DNA of 64,000 nucleotides from Methyloceanibacter stevinii (GTDB lineage Bacteria; Pseudomonadota; Alphaproteobacteria; Rhizobiales; Methyloligellaceae), in NCBI RefSeq assembly GCF_001723355.1, contig NZ_LPWE01000004.1:62001-126000 (forward strand), read 5' to 3'. Position numbers and translations under genes: made by a program. The notes below the pieces were generated by a model. That model was not told the origin of the DNA, made no database searches, and saw only the letters and a program-made list of their open reading frames with translations. Positions 1-8,804 of the stretch are shown here, in pieces (within the stretch, counting starts at the first letter, position 1; every line of letters starts with the position of its first letter).

Positions 1-157
1 GTTGCCGGCTGGCGGGGCAGCATTCGCCGAGGCGCTCATGGCGGGGGAGAAGTTAGCGGCTGCGGCGCGCACCGCTCTTGACCTCGAACCGTCCTTCGAC
101 CTTGCCGCCAACCTCGGGGGCCTCATGCGAAGCGGCGCATTTGTCGGAACGCGGTAA
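1..157 (+). CDS. C-terminal fragment of a protein, possibly DUF2063 (HvfC/BufC) family
   Basis: An open frame enters from the left edge in frame 2 and ends at TAA 155-157, giving about 51 residues. The tail reads like the end of an all-alpha domain (EALMAGEKLAAAARTALD, then FDLAANLGGLMRSGAF). This resembles the C-terminus of DUF2063 proteins (HvfC/BufC, partners of DUF692 enzymes in copper-peptide maturation), where a similar FDL..L..L...GAF ending occurs. The family call rests on a short stretch remembered from the family. The start and most of the gene lie outside the window. A strong hairpin follows about 95 bases downstream. Confidence 0.45.
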   Translation, partial: LPAGGAAFAEALMAGEKLAAAARTALDLEPSFDLAANLGGLMRSGAFVGTR

Positions 158-251
158 ACCTACTTTAAGTTGTTATCGGTGTAGACTGCGCACTTCGCAA
201 GACTCCCGCGCCACGACTCTCCCAACCGGCGTGACCGAGTGCGAAACAGGG

Positions 252-287
252 AAGGGCGCCCCTCGTATGAGGAGCGCCCTTCTTTGC
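252..287. terminator. Bidirectional rho-independent terminator
   Basis: The arms AAGGGCGC (252-259) and GCGCCCTT (274-281) form a stem, extended inward by a CCTC/GAGG pairing, and are followed by TCTTTG. It sits between the convergent partial gene (ending 157) and hsp20 (ending 331) and can serve both. Confidence 0.75.
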
Positions 288-330
288 TTTCGTCTGCTCT
301 AGCGGGACCGATTTCGGCCCCTTGTCGGGC

Positions 331-807
331 TTACGCCGCCTGACTGTCGATCGTCATGTCGTCGATCGTCTTGGGGGCGTCCGACTTGGTCGTGATCTCG
401 ATGGTCCGCGGCTTCATGGCCTCGGGCAGCACGCGCTCGAGATCGACGTGCAGCAATCCGTTCTCGAGGCTCGCGCCCTTCACGACAACATGGTCCGCGA
501 GCTGGAAGCGGCGCTCGAAGCTGCGGGCGGCGATGCCGCGATGCAGGTAGGTCGAGTTCTCCTGCTCGACGCGCTTCTCCCCGCGAACGGACAACGTATG
601 CTCCTTGACCTCGATTTCGAGATCGGCGTCGCTGAAGCCGGCGACAGCCATGCTGATGCGATAGTCGTTCTCGCTCACCCGCTCGATGTTGTAGGGCGGA
701 TATGCGGGGGCGTCGCCTTCGTACGTGTTCAACGTATCGAGCAACGAGCCGAGCCGGTCGAAGCCGACAGTGGAGCGATAAAGCGGGGTCAAATCGAAAT
801 GCCTCAT
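331..807 (-). CDS. ibpA: Small heat-shock protein, Hsp20/IbpA family
   Basis: 158 residues. The N-terminus MRHFDLTPLYRSTVGFDRL is the typical start of alphaproteobacterial class A IbpA-like chaperones. The alpha-crystallin domain (about residues 37-130) contains the expected YRISMAVAGFS strand and a final GLLHVDLER strand, followed by a C-terminal I-x-I-type anchor (TIEIT). These cytoplasmic ATP-independent holdases bind unfolding proteins and pass them to DnaK/ClpB. The start at 807 is preceded by AGGAGGA. An open frame continues upstream, but the RBS and family length favour this start. A candidate RNA thermometer and an RpoH-type promoter lie directly upstream, which suggests dual heat control. 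Confidence 0.95.
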   Translation of the reverse strand: MRHFDLTPLYRSTVGFDRLGSLLDTLNTYEGDAPAYPPYNIERVSENDYRISMAVAGFSDADLEIEVKEHTLSVRGEKRVEQENSTYLHRGIAARSFERRFQLADHVVVKGASLENGLLHVDLERVLPEAMKPRTIEITTKSDAPKTIDDMTIDSQAA

Positions 808-897
808 GTCACATCCTCCTGATGAAGCGATATGGTGGGTGGCCCGCTCCTCATGCGGAGCCAGGCTCTGAGACGCAAAGCCCGAAGGCCTTTGCGC
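808..897 (-). promoter_or_regulatory. ROSE-like RNA thermometer in the hsp20 5' UTR
   Basis: On the minus strand the roughly 90-nt leader begins with a hairpin (CGCAAAG...CTTTGCG around a TTCG loop, 874-896). It ends with a short hairpin at 813-831 in which AUCGCUU faces the Shine-Dalgarno segment GAGGAU, leaving one G unpaired. UCGCU matches the ROSE consensus U(U/C)GCU, which in rhizobial hsp genes masks the ribosome-binding site at low temperature. The motif, its position against the SD and the downstream hsp20 gene all agree. The fold was done by eye. Confidence 0.7.
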
Positions 898-904
898 AAA
901 ATCG

Positions 905-934
905 CATATAGGATCGGCTCCGGGGCGCTTCAAG
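905..934 (-). promoter_or_regulatory. RpoH (sigma-32)-type promoter for hsp20
   Basis: Read on the minus strand, CTTG (934-931) and CCTATAT (912-906) are separated by 18 nt. This matches the alphaproteobacterial RpoH pattern CTTG-N17/18-CYTATNT. The predicted start near 899 gives a leader of about 90 nt. Confidence 0.65.
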
Positions 935-1107
935 AGCTGTAGAGCGCTGAATTCAAACAGTAAATTCAACAATCTGTCAGCGCTGTGTCCCGCTTGCGGC
1001 GCCCGCGAAGTTGCATGGTCTGTTGTCGGCGGCGCCATAGCGGCTGTAAGAAAGAGCGGCGGACCAATCCTCCCGCGTTGCGGGATTGCGGAATATCCTG
1101 AATCTCG

Positions 1108-2063
1108 ATGACTCTCGTTTCGACACCCAAGAACCCTGTCCCTCTCGGCGCCAACGCGGGCTATCTCGATGTGCGCAAGGGGGTCAAAGTCCGCTATGCG
1201 AGCTGGCAGTCGGCCTTGCAGCAGCGTGGCGGCACCGTCTGCATCTTTCCGGGCCGGAACGAGTACATCGAGAAATACTTCGAGGTGGTCGGCGAGTTGC
1301 GCCGCCGCGGGTTCGCCGTTGCCATCATCGATTGGCGCGGGCAGGGCGGGTCGACCCGGTTGGTGCGCGGCTCCTCGCGCGGACACATCCGGAGCTTCAT
1401 CGACTACGAGCAGGACATCTATCACTTCATGAAGGGTGTCGTGCTTCCCGACTGTCCCATGCCCTATTACGCGCTGGCCCATTCCATGTCCGCGCCTATC
1501 CTCTTGACGCCGCGACCAAGCGCGGGTGCTGGTTCCATCGTCTGATCACGACCTCGCCGATGGTCGAGCTGGCCGGGCTGCCGCTGCCCCAGGACGTTTG
1601 CGCCGGGTTCGCGACGGCGCTTTCTTGGGCCGGGCTCGGCAAGCAGGCGGTGCCCGGCGATCAGTCCGTGTGGACGAGCGATGTCTTCGAAGGCAATCCG
1701 CTCACCTCGGACCGGGAACGCTTCTATCGGAACGTCGAAGTGTTGAACGCGGCGCCGGGTCTTGCGGCCGGCCCCCCGACCATCGGCTGGCTGCATGCGG
1801 CGTTCGATGCCATGTCGCGCTTGGAAGGCGAGAAATACGCGCCGAAGATTCGCGTGCCCTCGCTGCTGGTCGTCGCCGGTGACGACAAGATCGTTTCCAA
1901 CAAGGCGATCGAGGCGTTGTCGTCACGACTGCGGGCGGGAACGCAGATCGTGCTGCGCGGCGCCCGGCACGAAATTCTGCAGGAACGGGATTCGATCCGT
2001 GAGCAGTTCTGGGCGGCGTTCGATGCCTTCGCGCCCGGCGTCGCCATTCGCAAGACGGCTTAG
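1108..2063 (+). CDS. Alpha/beta hydrolase, lysophospholipase (PldB)-like; one frame break
   Basis: Two frames join into one serine-hydrolase protein of about 318 residues. The first (from ATG 1108) holds the core strand and FPGRNEYIEKY, DWRGQGGS and the nucleophile-elbow region ALAHSMSA. The second carries the cap, the acid strand VPSLLVVAGDDKIVS and the catalytic-His strand GARHEIL. The break lies near 1500 (CTCTTGACGCC), where one missing base restores ILLDAATKRG. The length (956 nt) is one short of a multiple of three. The nucleophile motif is HSMS where GHSMG is usual. Likely substrates are lysophospholipids or monoglycerides. It runs convergently with hisN, 12 bases away. Confidence 0.85.
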
Positions 2064-2075
2064 CGGCACTGCGGC

Positions 2076-2872
2076 TTAAGCGGAGAGGATCTCCAAAGCC
2101 GCTGCGTGCAGGGCGCGATCGCCGGCGGCTACGATGCGTCCGCCGTGGCTCGGGTCGCCACCCTCCCAGGTCGTCACGATACCGCCGGCGCGTTCGATGA
2201 TCGGCACGAGCGGCATGATGTCGAACGGCTTGAGCCCCGCCTCGACGACGAGGTCGATCTGGCCCATTGCGAGCAGACAGTAGTTGTAGCAATCGCCGCC
2301 GAAGCGCCGTAGGCGCACCGCGCGTGACAGCGCCTCGAACCGGATGATTTCGGACGCGTCGAAAAGTTCCGGCGCCGTGCTCGCAAGGATGGCGTTGTCG
2401 AGCACGGGGCATGGCCGGACCCGGATGGGCCGCGTCTCGCCGGCGCGTGTGAAGTAGCTTTCCGTTTCGCCGCACCAGAAGCGTTCGCCCGTGTACGGCT
2501 GGTTCATCATGCCGAGCACCGGTGCGCCGTGTGCGGTCAGGCCGATGAGCGTGCCCCAGAGAGGCTGTCCCATGATGAAGGCGCGTGTGCCGTCGATCGG
2601 GTCGATGATCCAGCAGATTTCGGCGTCGGGTTGGGTGTCGTCGAATTCCTCGCCCACGATGCCGTGCCCGGGATGGGTCTCAGACAGGATGGTGCGAATG
2701 GCGGTTTCCGCGTCCCGGTCCGCCGCAGTAACGGGATCGAACCCGGAGCGCCCTTGTCGTCGACGGCCAGGTCCGTTCGAAAATGCGGCAATATGACCTC
2801 GCCAGCCCTCTCGGCGAGAGCGTGCGCTGTCGCTATATAGCTCTGGAAATCGAGTTGAACGGTTTTGGTCAC
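2076..2872 (-). CDS. hisN: Histidinol-phosphatase, inositol-monophosphatase fold; one frame break
   Basis: This is a Mg-dependent phosphatase of about 265 residues. It has the DPVTAADRDAE segment near residue 45, the metal-binding Glu pair in GEEF near 75, and the signature DPIDGTRAFI near 91. Strong similarity in the region up to QPYTGERFWC points to HisN (last dephosphorylation step to histidinol) rather than a generic inositol phosphatase. The start ATG at 2872 (MTKTVQLDFQ) is in a different frame from the body. A single missing base near 2750 (GGGCGCTCC) rejoins them. An sRNA is encoded divergently upstream. Confidence 0.85.
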
Positions 2873-3046
2873 GATACAAGGCTTGGCGGTGTTTGCCGTT
2901 GAGAGTCAAGGCTTCCGAGCCTTAAGGACGAGGCTTACCTCCTGGTCCTGGGATTGTCCGGCGTATGCGGGTATGGCGGACAAGCCTCAGTAACGTGACT
3001 TTGCGGCACCACTGTTTCAGTTCTGTCGTCAATTTCCGGCTACACC

Positions 3047-3085
3047 TTGATTTTTGTGCATTGCAATGACATATTGTTGCAATGC
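3047..3085 (+). promoter_or_regulatory. Sigma-70 promoter with overlapping palindrome, driving the sRNA
   Basis: TTGATT (3047-3052) and CATATT (3070-3075) are spaced 17 nt apart. A perfect inverted repeat GCATTGCAA-N10-TTGCAATGC (3058-3085) covers the spacer, the -10 box and the predicted start near 3082. This is the geometry of a repressor operator. The cognate regulator is unknown. Confidence 0.6.
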
Positions 3086-3175
3086 GGTATGGCTCTCCAG
3101 GCCATATCGCTGCCCTCCTTGGGCGTTTCCTCCCTAGACTTGGGCCGTTCGTTCAATCGGACGGCCCTTTTTTTT
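3082..3175 (+). ncRNA. Alpha-r8 / suhB (MmgR)-like trans-acting small RNA
   Basis: An RNA of about 90 nt is bounded by a sigma-70 promoter and a strong intrinsic terminator (GGGCCGT 3142-3148 pairs with ACGGCCC 3161-3167, then eight T). It contains a first hairpin (TATGGC/GCCATA, 3088-3106), a GCCC-TCCTT-GGGC hairpin exposing CCUCC, and the conserved-looking run GGGCGTTTCCTCCCTAGACT. These match my memory of the alphaproteobacterial suhB family (alpha-r8; MmgR in Sinorhizobium meliloti, linked to polyhydroxybutyrate control). CU-rich loops of this kind usually mask Shine-Dalgarno sites. The terminator points away from hisN and into the 3' end of the opposite-strand gene that follows, so no protein gene on + is served. 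Confidence 0.7.
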
Positions 3176-3188
3176 GGATCGGCGAGGC

Positions 3189-4088
3189 CTATTCGGCCGC
3201 GGCGCGGGGGACGATGAGATCGGAAATGCCGGGCATCAGTCCCCGGGTCACCGTCTCCAGCTTGTGCCTCAAGATGTCGAAACGCTCGGTTCGTTCGAAC
3301 GTCGTCTCATCCATATACAGCGCCCGGTTGATCTCCATCTGCAGGACATGCTGTGCCTTGTGCGGGCGTCCATAATGCTCGGTGATGTAACCGCCCGCAT
3401 AAGGCTTGTTGAGCGCGACGCCAAAGCCCAGCGCCTCCAGGGACCGGGCGGCCATGCGTGTCAGCTCGCTGCTGCAAGAGGTTCCGAAGCGGTCGCCCAG
3501 TACGAAGTCGGCGCGGGTCGACCGTTTGTCGGCACTCGGGCTCGAGGGCATGGAATGGCAGTCGATCAGCACGGCGAAGCCGAATTCCCGCTTCGCTTCC
3601 GTAAGGAGCGCCGCGAGGGTCTCGTGATAGGGAATGTAGAGGCGGTTGATCCGTTCCAGCGCCGTTTCGACCGAAAGGGGCTCCCGGTAGATCTCCTCGG
3701 ACTCCGAGACGATCCGCGCGATCGTTCCGAGGCCGCCGACGACCCTGACCGATTGGGTGTTGGCATAGTGGGGCAGCCCGTCGCGGAACAGGATCGGGTC
3801 CAGCTCATAGGGCTCGCGGTTCACGTCGAGATAAGCGCGTGGAAAGTGCGCATGAAGGAGCGGGGCCCCGAGCGCGGCGGCGAAGCTGAAGAGTTCATCC
3901 ACATAGGCGTCTTCCGACCGCCGCAACGTCAGCGCGTCGAGCTTTGAGGCGGCCAGGAATGTGCTGGGATAGACCCGGCCCGAGTGGGGCGAGTTGAAGA
4001 CGAGGGGAAGCGCCAGTTTCGCAGGCCGCACCACGGTGAAGGGCGGTGACAGTTCCCGCTCGATCGCCTCAGCCTCTCTTTGCTTCAT
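3189..4088 (-). CDS. N-formylglutamate amidohydrolase family protein
   Basis: 299 residues, matching PF05013. Visible motifs are the zinc-site regions NSPHSGRVYP (about residue 30), DVNREPYELDP and LIDCHSMPS. The family hydrolyses N-formyl-L-glutamate to glutamate and formate in histidine degradation (HutG route), though many members have unassigned N-acyl amino-acid substrates. I chose ATG 4088 because the upstream extension (to 4253) is low-quality sequence and family members begin near there. No other hut gene is present. A second family member lies at 30096-30956. Confidence 0.85.
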   Translation of the reverse strand: MKQREAEAIERELSPPFTVVRPAKLALPLVFNSPHSGRVYPSTFLAASKLDALTLRRSEDAYVDELFSFAAALGAPLLHAHFPRAYLDVNREPYELDPILFRDGLPHYANTQSVRVVGGLGTIARIVSESEEIYREPLSVETALERINRLYIPYHETLAALLTEAKREFGFAVLIDCHSMPSSPSADKRSTRADFVLGDRFGTSCSSELTRMAARSLEALGFGVALNKPYAGGYITEHYGRPHKAQHVLQMEINRALYMDETTFERTERFDILRHKLETVTRGLMPGISDLIVPRAAAE

Positions 4089-4332
4089 ACGCCAAACCTG
4101 GGTTCTTCGGTTCCGGTAGCGGCGCCGGCCGTGCGGCGGCCCACCGGCATTAACTCTGCCAACGACAGGGGGTGCTGTCCAGGCGTGTTCCGGCTTGTGC
4201 CGTGGCTCAATTGCGGCAATTATCACATGGCCTACCCGATGGGGCCGCGCCAATCGTTCAAGAATAAGGCAAGCGGTCGTTTACCATATTCGTGTAGGCG
4301 TTACAGGGTGAGTGTTGAGGGGGACGAGGATA

Positions 4333-4722
4333 ATGGAGGCGAACGACCCGCGCGTGCGCAGCGTTCAGCGTATTCTTCTTGCCGAAGACGATGACGATAT
4401 GCGCCGGTTCCTGGTGAAGGCGCTGGAAAAGGCCGGTTACGACGTGGTTTCGTTCGGCAACGGCATGGAGGCTTATGAACGGCTTCAGGAAGAGCCCTTC
4501 ATGCTGCTTCTGACCGATATCGTGATGCCCGAGATGGACGGAATCGAACTGGCGCGCAAAGCCGCCGAACTCGATCCGGACCTCCGGATCATGTTCATCA
4601 CCGGTTTCGCGGCCGTGGCGCTCAATCCGGACAACAACGCGCCGAAAGACGCCAAGATTCTGTCGAAGCCCTTCCACCTGCGCGATTTGGTCGATCAGGT
4701 GGAGCGCATGCTGGCGGCTTGA
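4333..4722 (+). CDS. cpdR: Single-domain response regulator CpdR
   Basis: 129 residues, a stand-alone receiver domain. The acidic pocket is AEDDDD (residues 17-22), the phospho-acceptor is Asp62 in LLTDIVMPEMDG, and the conserved Lys lies in LSKPFHLRDLV. The FITGFAAVALN and KPFHLRDL stretches are diagnostic of Rhizobiales CpdR. In its unphosphorylated state CpdR localizes ClpXP to the pole and promotes CtrA and other cell-cycle proteolysis; the CckA-ChpT relay phosphorylates it. ATG 4333 follows GAGGA. A GTG at 4312 would add seven residues. tRNA-Val follows downstream. Confidence 0.92.
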   Translation: MEANDPRVRSVQRILLAEDDDDMRRFLVKALEKAGYDVVSFGNGMEAYERLQEEPFMLLLTDIVMPEMDGIELARKAAELDPDLRIMFITGFAAVALNPDNNAPKDAKILSKPFHLRDLVDQVERMLAA

Positions 4723-4795
4723 GGAAAAGCACCGGAATCCGCCGCTTGCGTTCTGGCGCCGCCACCCATATAGAAGGCGCCTTGCCACACAGACC

Positions 4796-4870
<75 letters not shown>

Positions 4871-4962
4871 TTCCAAGCGACTTGAGTGTGCCCGTGTTTC
4901 GGGACGTGGGAGCCGCCTTTCGGGGCAGCCTTGCGCGTGCGAACGGGCTCCCTTGAGGGGGC

Positions 4963-5250
4963 TTAGTCGTAGAGTTCCTGGCAGCTCAAATATTGCCGGA
5001 ACACCCAGCGGCTCTTCTCCGAGCCCGGAGGCGTAATCCGCGCCCAGAGCTTTCCCTGCACACTGTGGATTGCCCACGCATTCACCGGCGTGCCGTTCTT
5101 TAGCGTGCCCACGATGCGCCCGTTCGGCTTGCTGCGCACATTCAGAGGCGTGCCGGTCGGATCGTTGACCGTACATTTCATTTGCGCCGCCGCCGCGCCC
5201 GTCATGGCGAGGAGAATGGTTACGGCGACGAGGGGTGTTCGGACTTGCAT
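4963..5250 (-). CDS. Secreted bacterial SH3-domain protein
   Basis: 95 residues. A cleavable signal peptide (MQVRTPLVAVTILLAMTG, cleavage after AAAAQ) precedes an SH3b domain with the marker TPLNVRSKPNGRIVGTL, a WARITPP strand and a final WVFRQYLS strand. Such domains usually bind peptidoglycan or accessory envelope proteins. ATG 5262 would add four residues. I prefer 5250 because it places the hydrophobic core correctly. It is transcribed divergently from the squalene-epoxidase gene. The function is unknown beyond the domain. Confidence 0.8.
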   Translation of the reverse strand: MQVRTPLVAVTILLAMTGAAAAQMKCTVNDPTGTPLNVRSKPNGRIVGTLKNGTPVNAWAIHSVQGKLWARITPPGSEKSRWVFRQYLSCQELYD

Positions 5251-5498
5251 GCAAGTGTCCATAGGCGCTGCCGCCCATAGCCTCATTGATACGCGTCAAA
5301 GCCGGAACTTCCTACATCGCGGGCGGTTTGTCCGATGGTGGGCCAAGCGGCTCCGGCCCGGGTTCGCGGGATGGTCAAATCCGCCCCAACCCGTTACGAT
5401 TCAAACGAGAGTCCGGCTCGGCGATCTGGTTGGCGCCGGACGGGACAGGGGGCCTTGCCGCCCCTCTTTGCGCGCCTTTGACAGCCGGTGGGACCCTG

Positions 5499-6821
5499 GT
5501 GCGAACGGAACATGACGTTGCGGTGATTGGTGCGGGTCCGATTGGATGTGCCGCGGCGATCGCCTTTGCCCAGCGCGGGGAGACCGTCCTGCTGCTCGAG
5601 GCCAATCCGCGCGCCGCTGAGCGGTTCGCGGGCGAGTGGATCCACCCGTCCGGCGTCAGGATTCTACAGAAGCTCGGATTGGGCGATCTCGCGGCCTTTA
5701 CGGAGAACGGCCCGCGGCGGGGCTTCGTCGCCCATCCCGGCGACGGCGCCGACCCGATCGTCTTGTCCTATCCGGACGGCATGACGGGCGTCAGCTTCGA
5801 GCATCACAGGCTCGTCGACGAATTGCGCCGCCGCGCCGTCTCGATGCCCGAGATCGACTATGTCGCGCCGGCAAAGCTGAGCAAGCTCGAGCCGGTGCCG
5901 GCCTATGTGGACGGCGACACGGGCGCCGAGGTCGCGATCAACGCGAAGCGGATCGTGGCAGCGGACGGCCGCCGGTCAGGAACGCGCCGCCTTCTCGGTC
6001 TGCCCGACGGCTCCGTCGGTATTTCGTTCATGGCCGGTATCGTTCTCGACGATGTGGAACTGCCTGTTGAAGGCTATGGCCATGTGTTGAGCGGTCTGGC
6101 CGGTCCCATCCTGTCGTACCGGATTGGCGCCGACCAGGTGCGTCTGTGTCTCGACGTGCCGGCGTCGGCCACGGAGCTCCGGCGCGACACGGACGCGCTC
6201 TACGCGGCGGTCGCCCCGGCTCTGCCAGCACCGATGGCGAAGGCGCTTGCTGTCTCCCTGAAGACCCGAAAGCCCGCCTGGATGGAGACGCGGTTCCAGA
6301 CCCGGACAGTCTACGGGCGCGGCAATGTGGCCTTGGTTGGCGATGCGGTCGGCTGCACGCATCCGCTGACGGCTGTCGGCATCTCGCTGGGATTGAAGGA
6401 CGTGGAGGCCCTGGTCGACAGCACCGACGCGGCGGACTACGCGCGCCGGCAGAGGGCGCGCGCGCGGGTGCCGGAGATGCTTTCGAACGCGCTCTATCAG
6501 GTCTTTTCCGATCCCCGCTACGATGCCCGCGCCATCCGGCAGTCGATGTTCGATACGTGGCGCACGAGCGCCGCGGAGAGGCGCCGCACGATGGCACTGC
6601 TCGCCGCGACGGACGTGCGCGGGAGCACATTTGCGACGTCGTTCTTCCGCATCGGATTCCGGGCTGCGCGAAAGACTGTCGGTGCGGAAATGCGCGAGGG
6701 ACACTGGAGCCGGACGCGGCAAACGCTGGCGCGGTTCGCGTCGTGGAGCACCTGGCCGATCGCCGGTCTTGTTCCGGGCTACCGGAAGATACCGGCCCAT
6801 CTCAAGGCCGCAGGACATTGA
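5499..6821 (+). CDS. sqe: Squalene-epoxidase-like FAD-dependent monooxygenase
   Basis: 440 residues starting at GTG 5499, preceded by GGTGGGA. The Rossmann motif GAGPIG is at residues 11-16, followed by ERFAGEWIHPSGVRILQKLGL, which parallels the ER.VGE..QPGG..L..LGL segment of squalene epoxidases. The second FAD motif GDAVGCTHPLTAVGISLGL begins at 281. A hydrophobic/basic C-terminal region suggests membrane association. Known family role: O2-, NADPH- and flavin-dependent conversion of squalene to 2,3-oxidosqualene. The specific call rests on context, since the next gene overlaps its stop (TTGA) and encodes an oxidosqualene cyclase. By sequence alone it could be another UbiH/geranylgeranyl-reductase-type flavoprotein. 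No frame break is seen. Confidence 0.82.
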   Translation: MRTEHDVAVIGAGPIGCAAAIAFAQRGETVLLLEANPRAAERFAGEWIHPSGVRILQKLGLGDLAAFTENGPRRGFVAHPGDGADPIVLSYPDGMTGVSFEHHRLVDELRRRAVSMPEIDYVAPAKLSKLEPVPAYVDGDTGAEVAINAKRIVAADGRRSGTRRLLGLPDGSVGISFMAGIVLDDVELPVEGYGHVLSGLAGPILSYRIGADQVRLCLDVPASATELRRDTDALYAAVAPALPAPMAKALAVSLKTRKPAWMETRFQTRTVYGRGNVALVGDAVGCTHPLTAVGISLGLKDVEALVDSTDAADYARRQRARARVPEMLSNALYQVFSDPRYDARAIRQSMFDTWRTSAAERRRTMALLAATDVRGSTFATSFFRIGFRAARKTVGAEMREGHWSRTRQTLARFASWSTWPIAGLVPGYRKIPAHLKAAGH

Positions 6822-8804
6822 ACCACTGGGCGGCGCAGAAGGACCTGTCGCAGGCTGTCGATCTGGCGCTGCGGCACGTTCAGGACACCCAAGCGCCTGA
6901 CGGAAGCTGGCACGGCGATTACGGCGGGCCTGTGTTTCTGCTGCCGACCTTGATCGTCGCGACGCACATTGTCGGCGTGCCCTTCGATCGCGAGACCGAG
7001 CAGGACTTCATCCGCTTCTTCAAGCATCACCAGAACGAAGATGGCGGCTGGCCGCTCCATATCCAAGGCGAGAGCTACGCCTATGCCACGGCGCTGTGCT
7101 ACGTGGCGCAGCGGCTGCTGGGGCTCCCTGCGGACGATCCCGATCTGAAGCGGGGGCGGACTTGGCTGCTCGACGCGGAGGTGCGGCCAACCTGCCGCCG
7201 TGGGGCAAGTTCCTGCTCGCGCTCCTCAATCTGTACGACTACGACGGCGTCATGCCGGTCCCGCCGGAGCTCTGGCTTCTCCCGACATCGCTGCCGGCTC
7301 ATCCGTCCCGCTTCTGGTGCCACAGCCGCATGATCTTCCTACCCATGAGCTATCTCTATGGGATCAGGGCCCAGGCGCCGTTGACGCCGGTCGTGCGCGC
7401 GTTGCGCGACGAGATCTTCTGCGAGCCCTATGAAGCGTTGGACTTCCGCGCCAGCCAGATGCAGTGCGCGCCCGATGATATCTACGCGCCGCTGTCGCGG
7501 GGCTACCGCCTCCTGAACGGTCTTCTGAACGGCTACGAAGCCGTCGCCAGCAAGAGCTTGCGCACCCGGGCGACCGCTTTCGTGCTGGATCAAGTCCGCC
7601 AGGAAGACGAGAACACGAACAACATCTGCATCGGGCCAATCAACAAGGTGCTCAACATGCTGTGCTGGCACTATGCCGAACCTCAAGGAGCGCGCGTCGC
7701 CGCGCACCGGCGGCAGTTGCCTGAGTATTTGTGGAAGGGCGAGCACGGCACGCATATGCAGGGCTACAATTCCTCGCGGCTTTGGGATACCGCCTTCACC
7801 GTCCAGGCCATCTGTGCGTCAGGCCGCGCGGGGACCGCGAAACCCATGCTGGAGGCGGCCCATGCTACATCGAAGCCAATCAGGTGCTCGAAGATACGCC
7901 GGAGCGGGAGCGCTATTTCCGCGATCCCTCCAAGGGCGGCTGGCCGTTCTCGAACCGGAAGCACGGCTGGCCGATTTCGGACTGCACCGCGGAGGGATTG
8001 AAAAGCGCGATCGCGTTGCGCGCTATTGTCGACGAGCCCATCCCCGACGAGCGCCTCGGCGATGCCGCCGAGTTGATCCTCGGCTGGCAGAACGCCGACG
8101 GCGGCTGGCCGACCTACGAGAAGGCGCGGACACCTTCCTGGATGGAAGCGCTGAACCCGTCGCTCGTCTTCGCCGACATCATGGTGGACCATTCCTATGT
8201 GGAGTGCACGTCGGCCTGCGTGCAGGCCCTCATCCGCTATCGTGCGCAGGGTGCCGATCCCGCGCGGGCCCAGCGCATCGACAAGGCGATCGAGCGCGGC
8301 CGCGATTTTCTGTTGGCTCGGCAACGTGCCGACGGCGCCTGGATGGGCGCTTGGGGCATCTGCTTCACCTACGGGACTTGGTTCGCGGTTTCGGCTCTGC
8401 GGGCGGCGGGTCTTGCTGCCGACAGCGGCCCCATTCGCCGGGCCGCGGCATTCCTCGTCTCCCATCAACTTCCCGATGGAGGCTGGGGCGAAACCATCGA
8501 GAGCTGCCGGCGCGGGACCTATGCGAGCACCCCGGAGGGCCAGGTCGTGATGACATCCTGGGCGTTGCTCAGCCTGCTTCAGAGCGAGATGGCCGACAGC
8601 GAGCCGGTTCGCGCTGGGCTGCGCTTCCTGCAGGATCGGCAGCATGCGGATGGCAGCTGGCCGGAGGAGACTATTGCCGGCGTGTTCAACCGGACTTGCG
8701 CAATCACCTACGACAATTACCGCAAGATTTTCGGGCTGTGGGCGCTGGGCGCCGCGGAAGCGCGCCTCAACGCGAACGCAACTGTCGAGGGATTGCCGCG
8801 ATGA
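6818..8804 (+). CDS. osc: Oxidosqualene cyclase (sterol cyclase), cycloartenol-synthase-like active site; two frame breaks
   Basis: About 662 residues over three frames joined at about 7180 and 7860, each by one missing base. It starts at TTG 6818, overlapping the sqe stop. Evidence for OSC over squalene-hopene cyclase: HGDYGGPVFLLP near the N-terminus, PPELWLLPTSLPAHPSRFWCH, NNICIGPINKVLNMLCW, and the catalytic SDCTAE with Asp389 (codon 7980-7982). The SHC DXDD motif is absent. Several QW repeats (GSWHGDYGG, DGGWPLH, DGGWPTY, DGAWMGAWG, DGGWGET) are present. Tyr317 (MQGYNSS), His383 and Ile387 (KHGWPISD) match the A. thaliana CAS1 determinants Tyr410, His477 and Ile481. The enzyme should be monotopic and membrane-bound, converting 2,3-oxidosqualene to a C30 sterol, probably cycloartenol or a mixture. 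Confidence 0.93.

Noticed and set aside
331..1482. A 383-residue minus-strand protein containing Hsp20
   Set aside because: The N-terminal 225 residues are antisense to the hydrolase gene and the promoter region; the RBS and family start are at 807.
1108..2063. Calling the broken genes pseudogenes
   Set aside because: The same single-base event recurs in about 25 well-conserved genes including essential ones, with no stop codons or decay elsewhere in them; sequencing error fits better.
3189..4253. Longer start (4253) for the first amidohydrolase
   Set aside because: The extra 55 residues are Arg/Pro/His-rich and unlike the family; ATG 4088 fits homologue length.
6818..8804. Reading the cyclase as squalene-hopene cyclase
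   Set aside because: The DXDD motif is absent; SDCTAE, the DYGGPVFLLP start and the PPELWLLP and NKVLNML segments are those of oxidosqualene cyclases.
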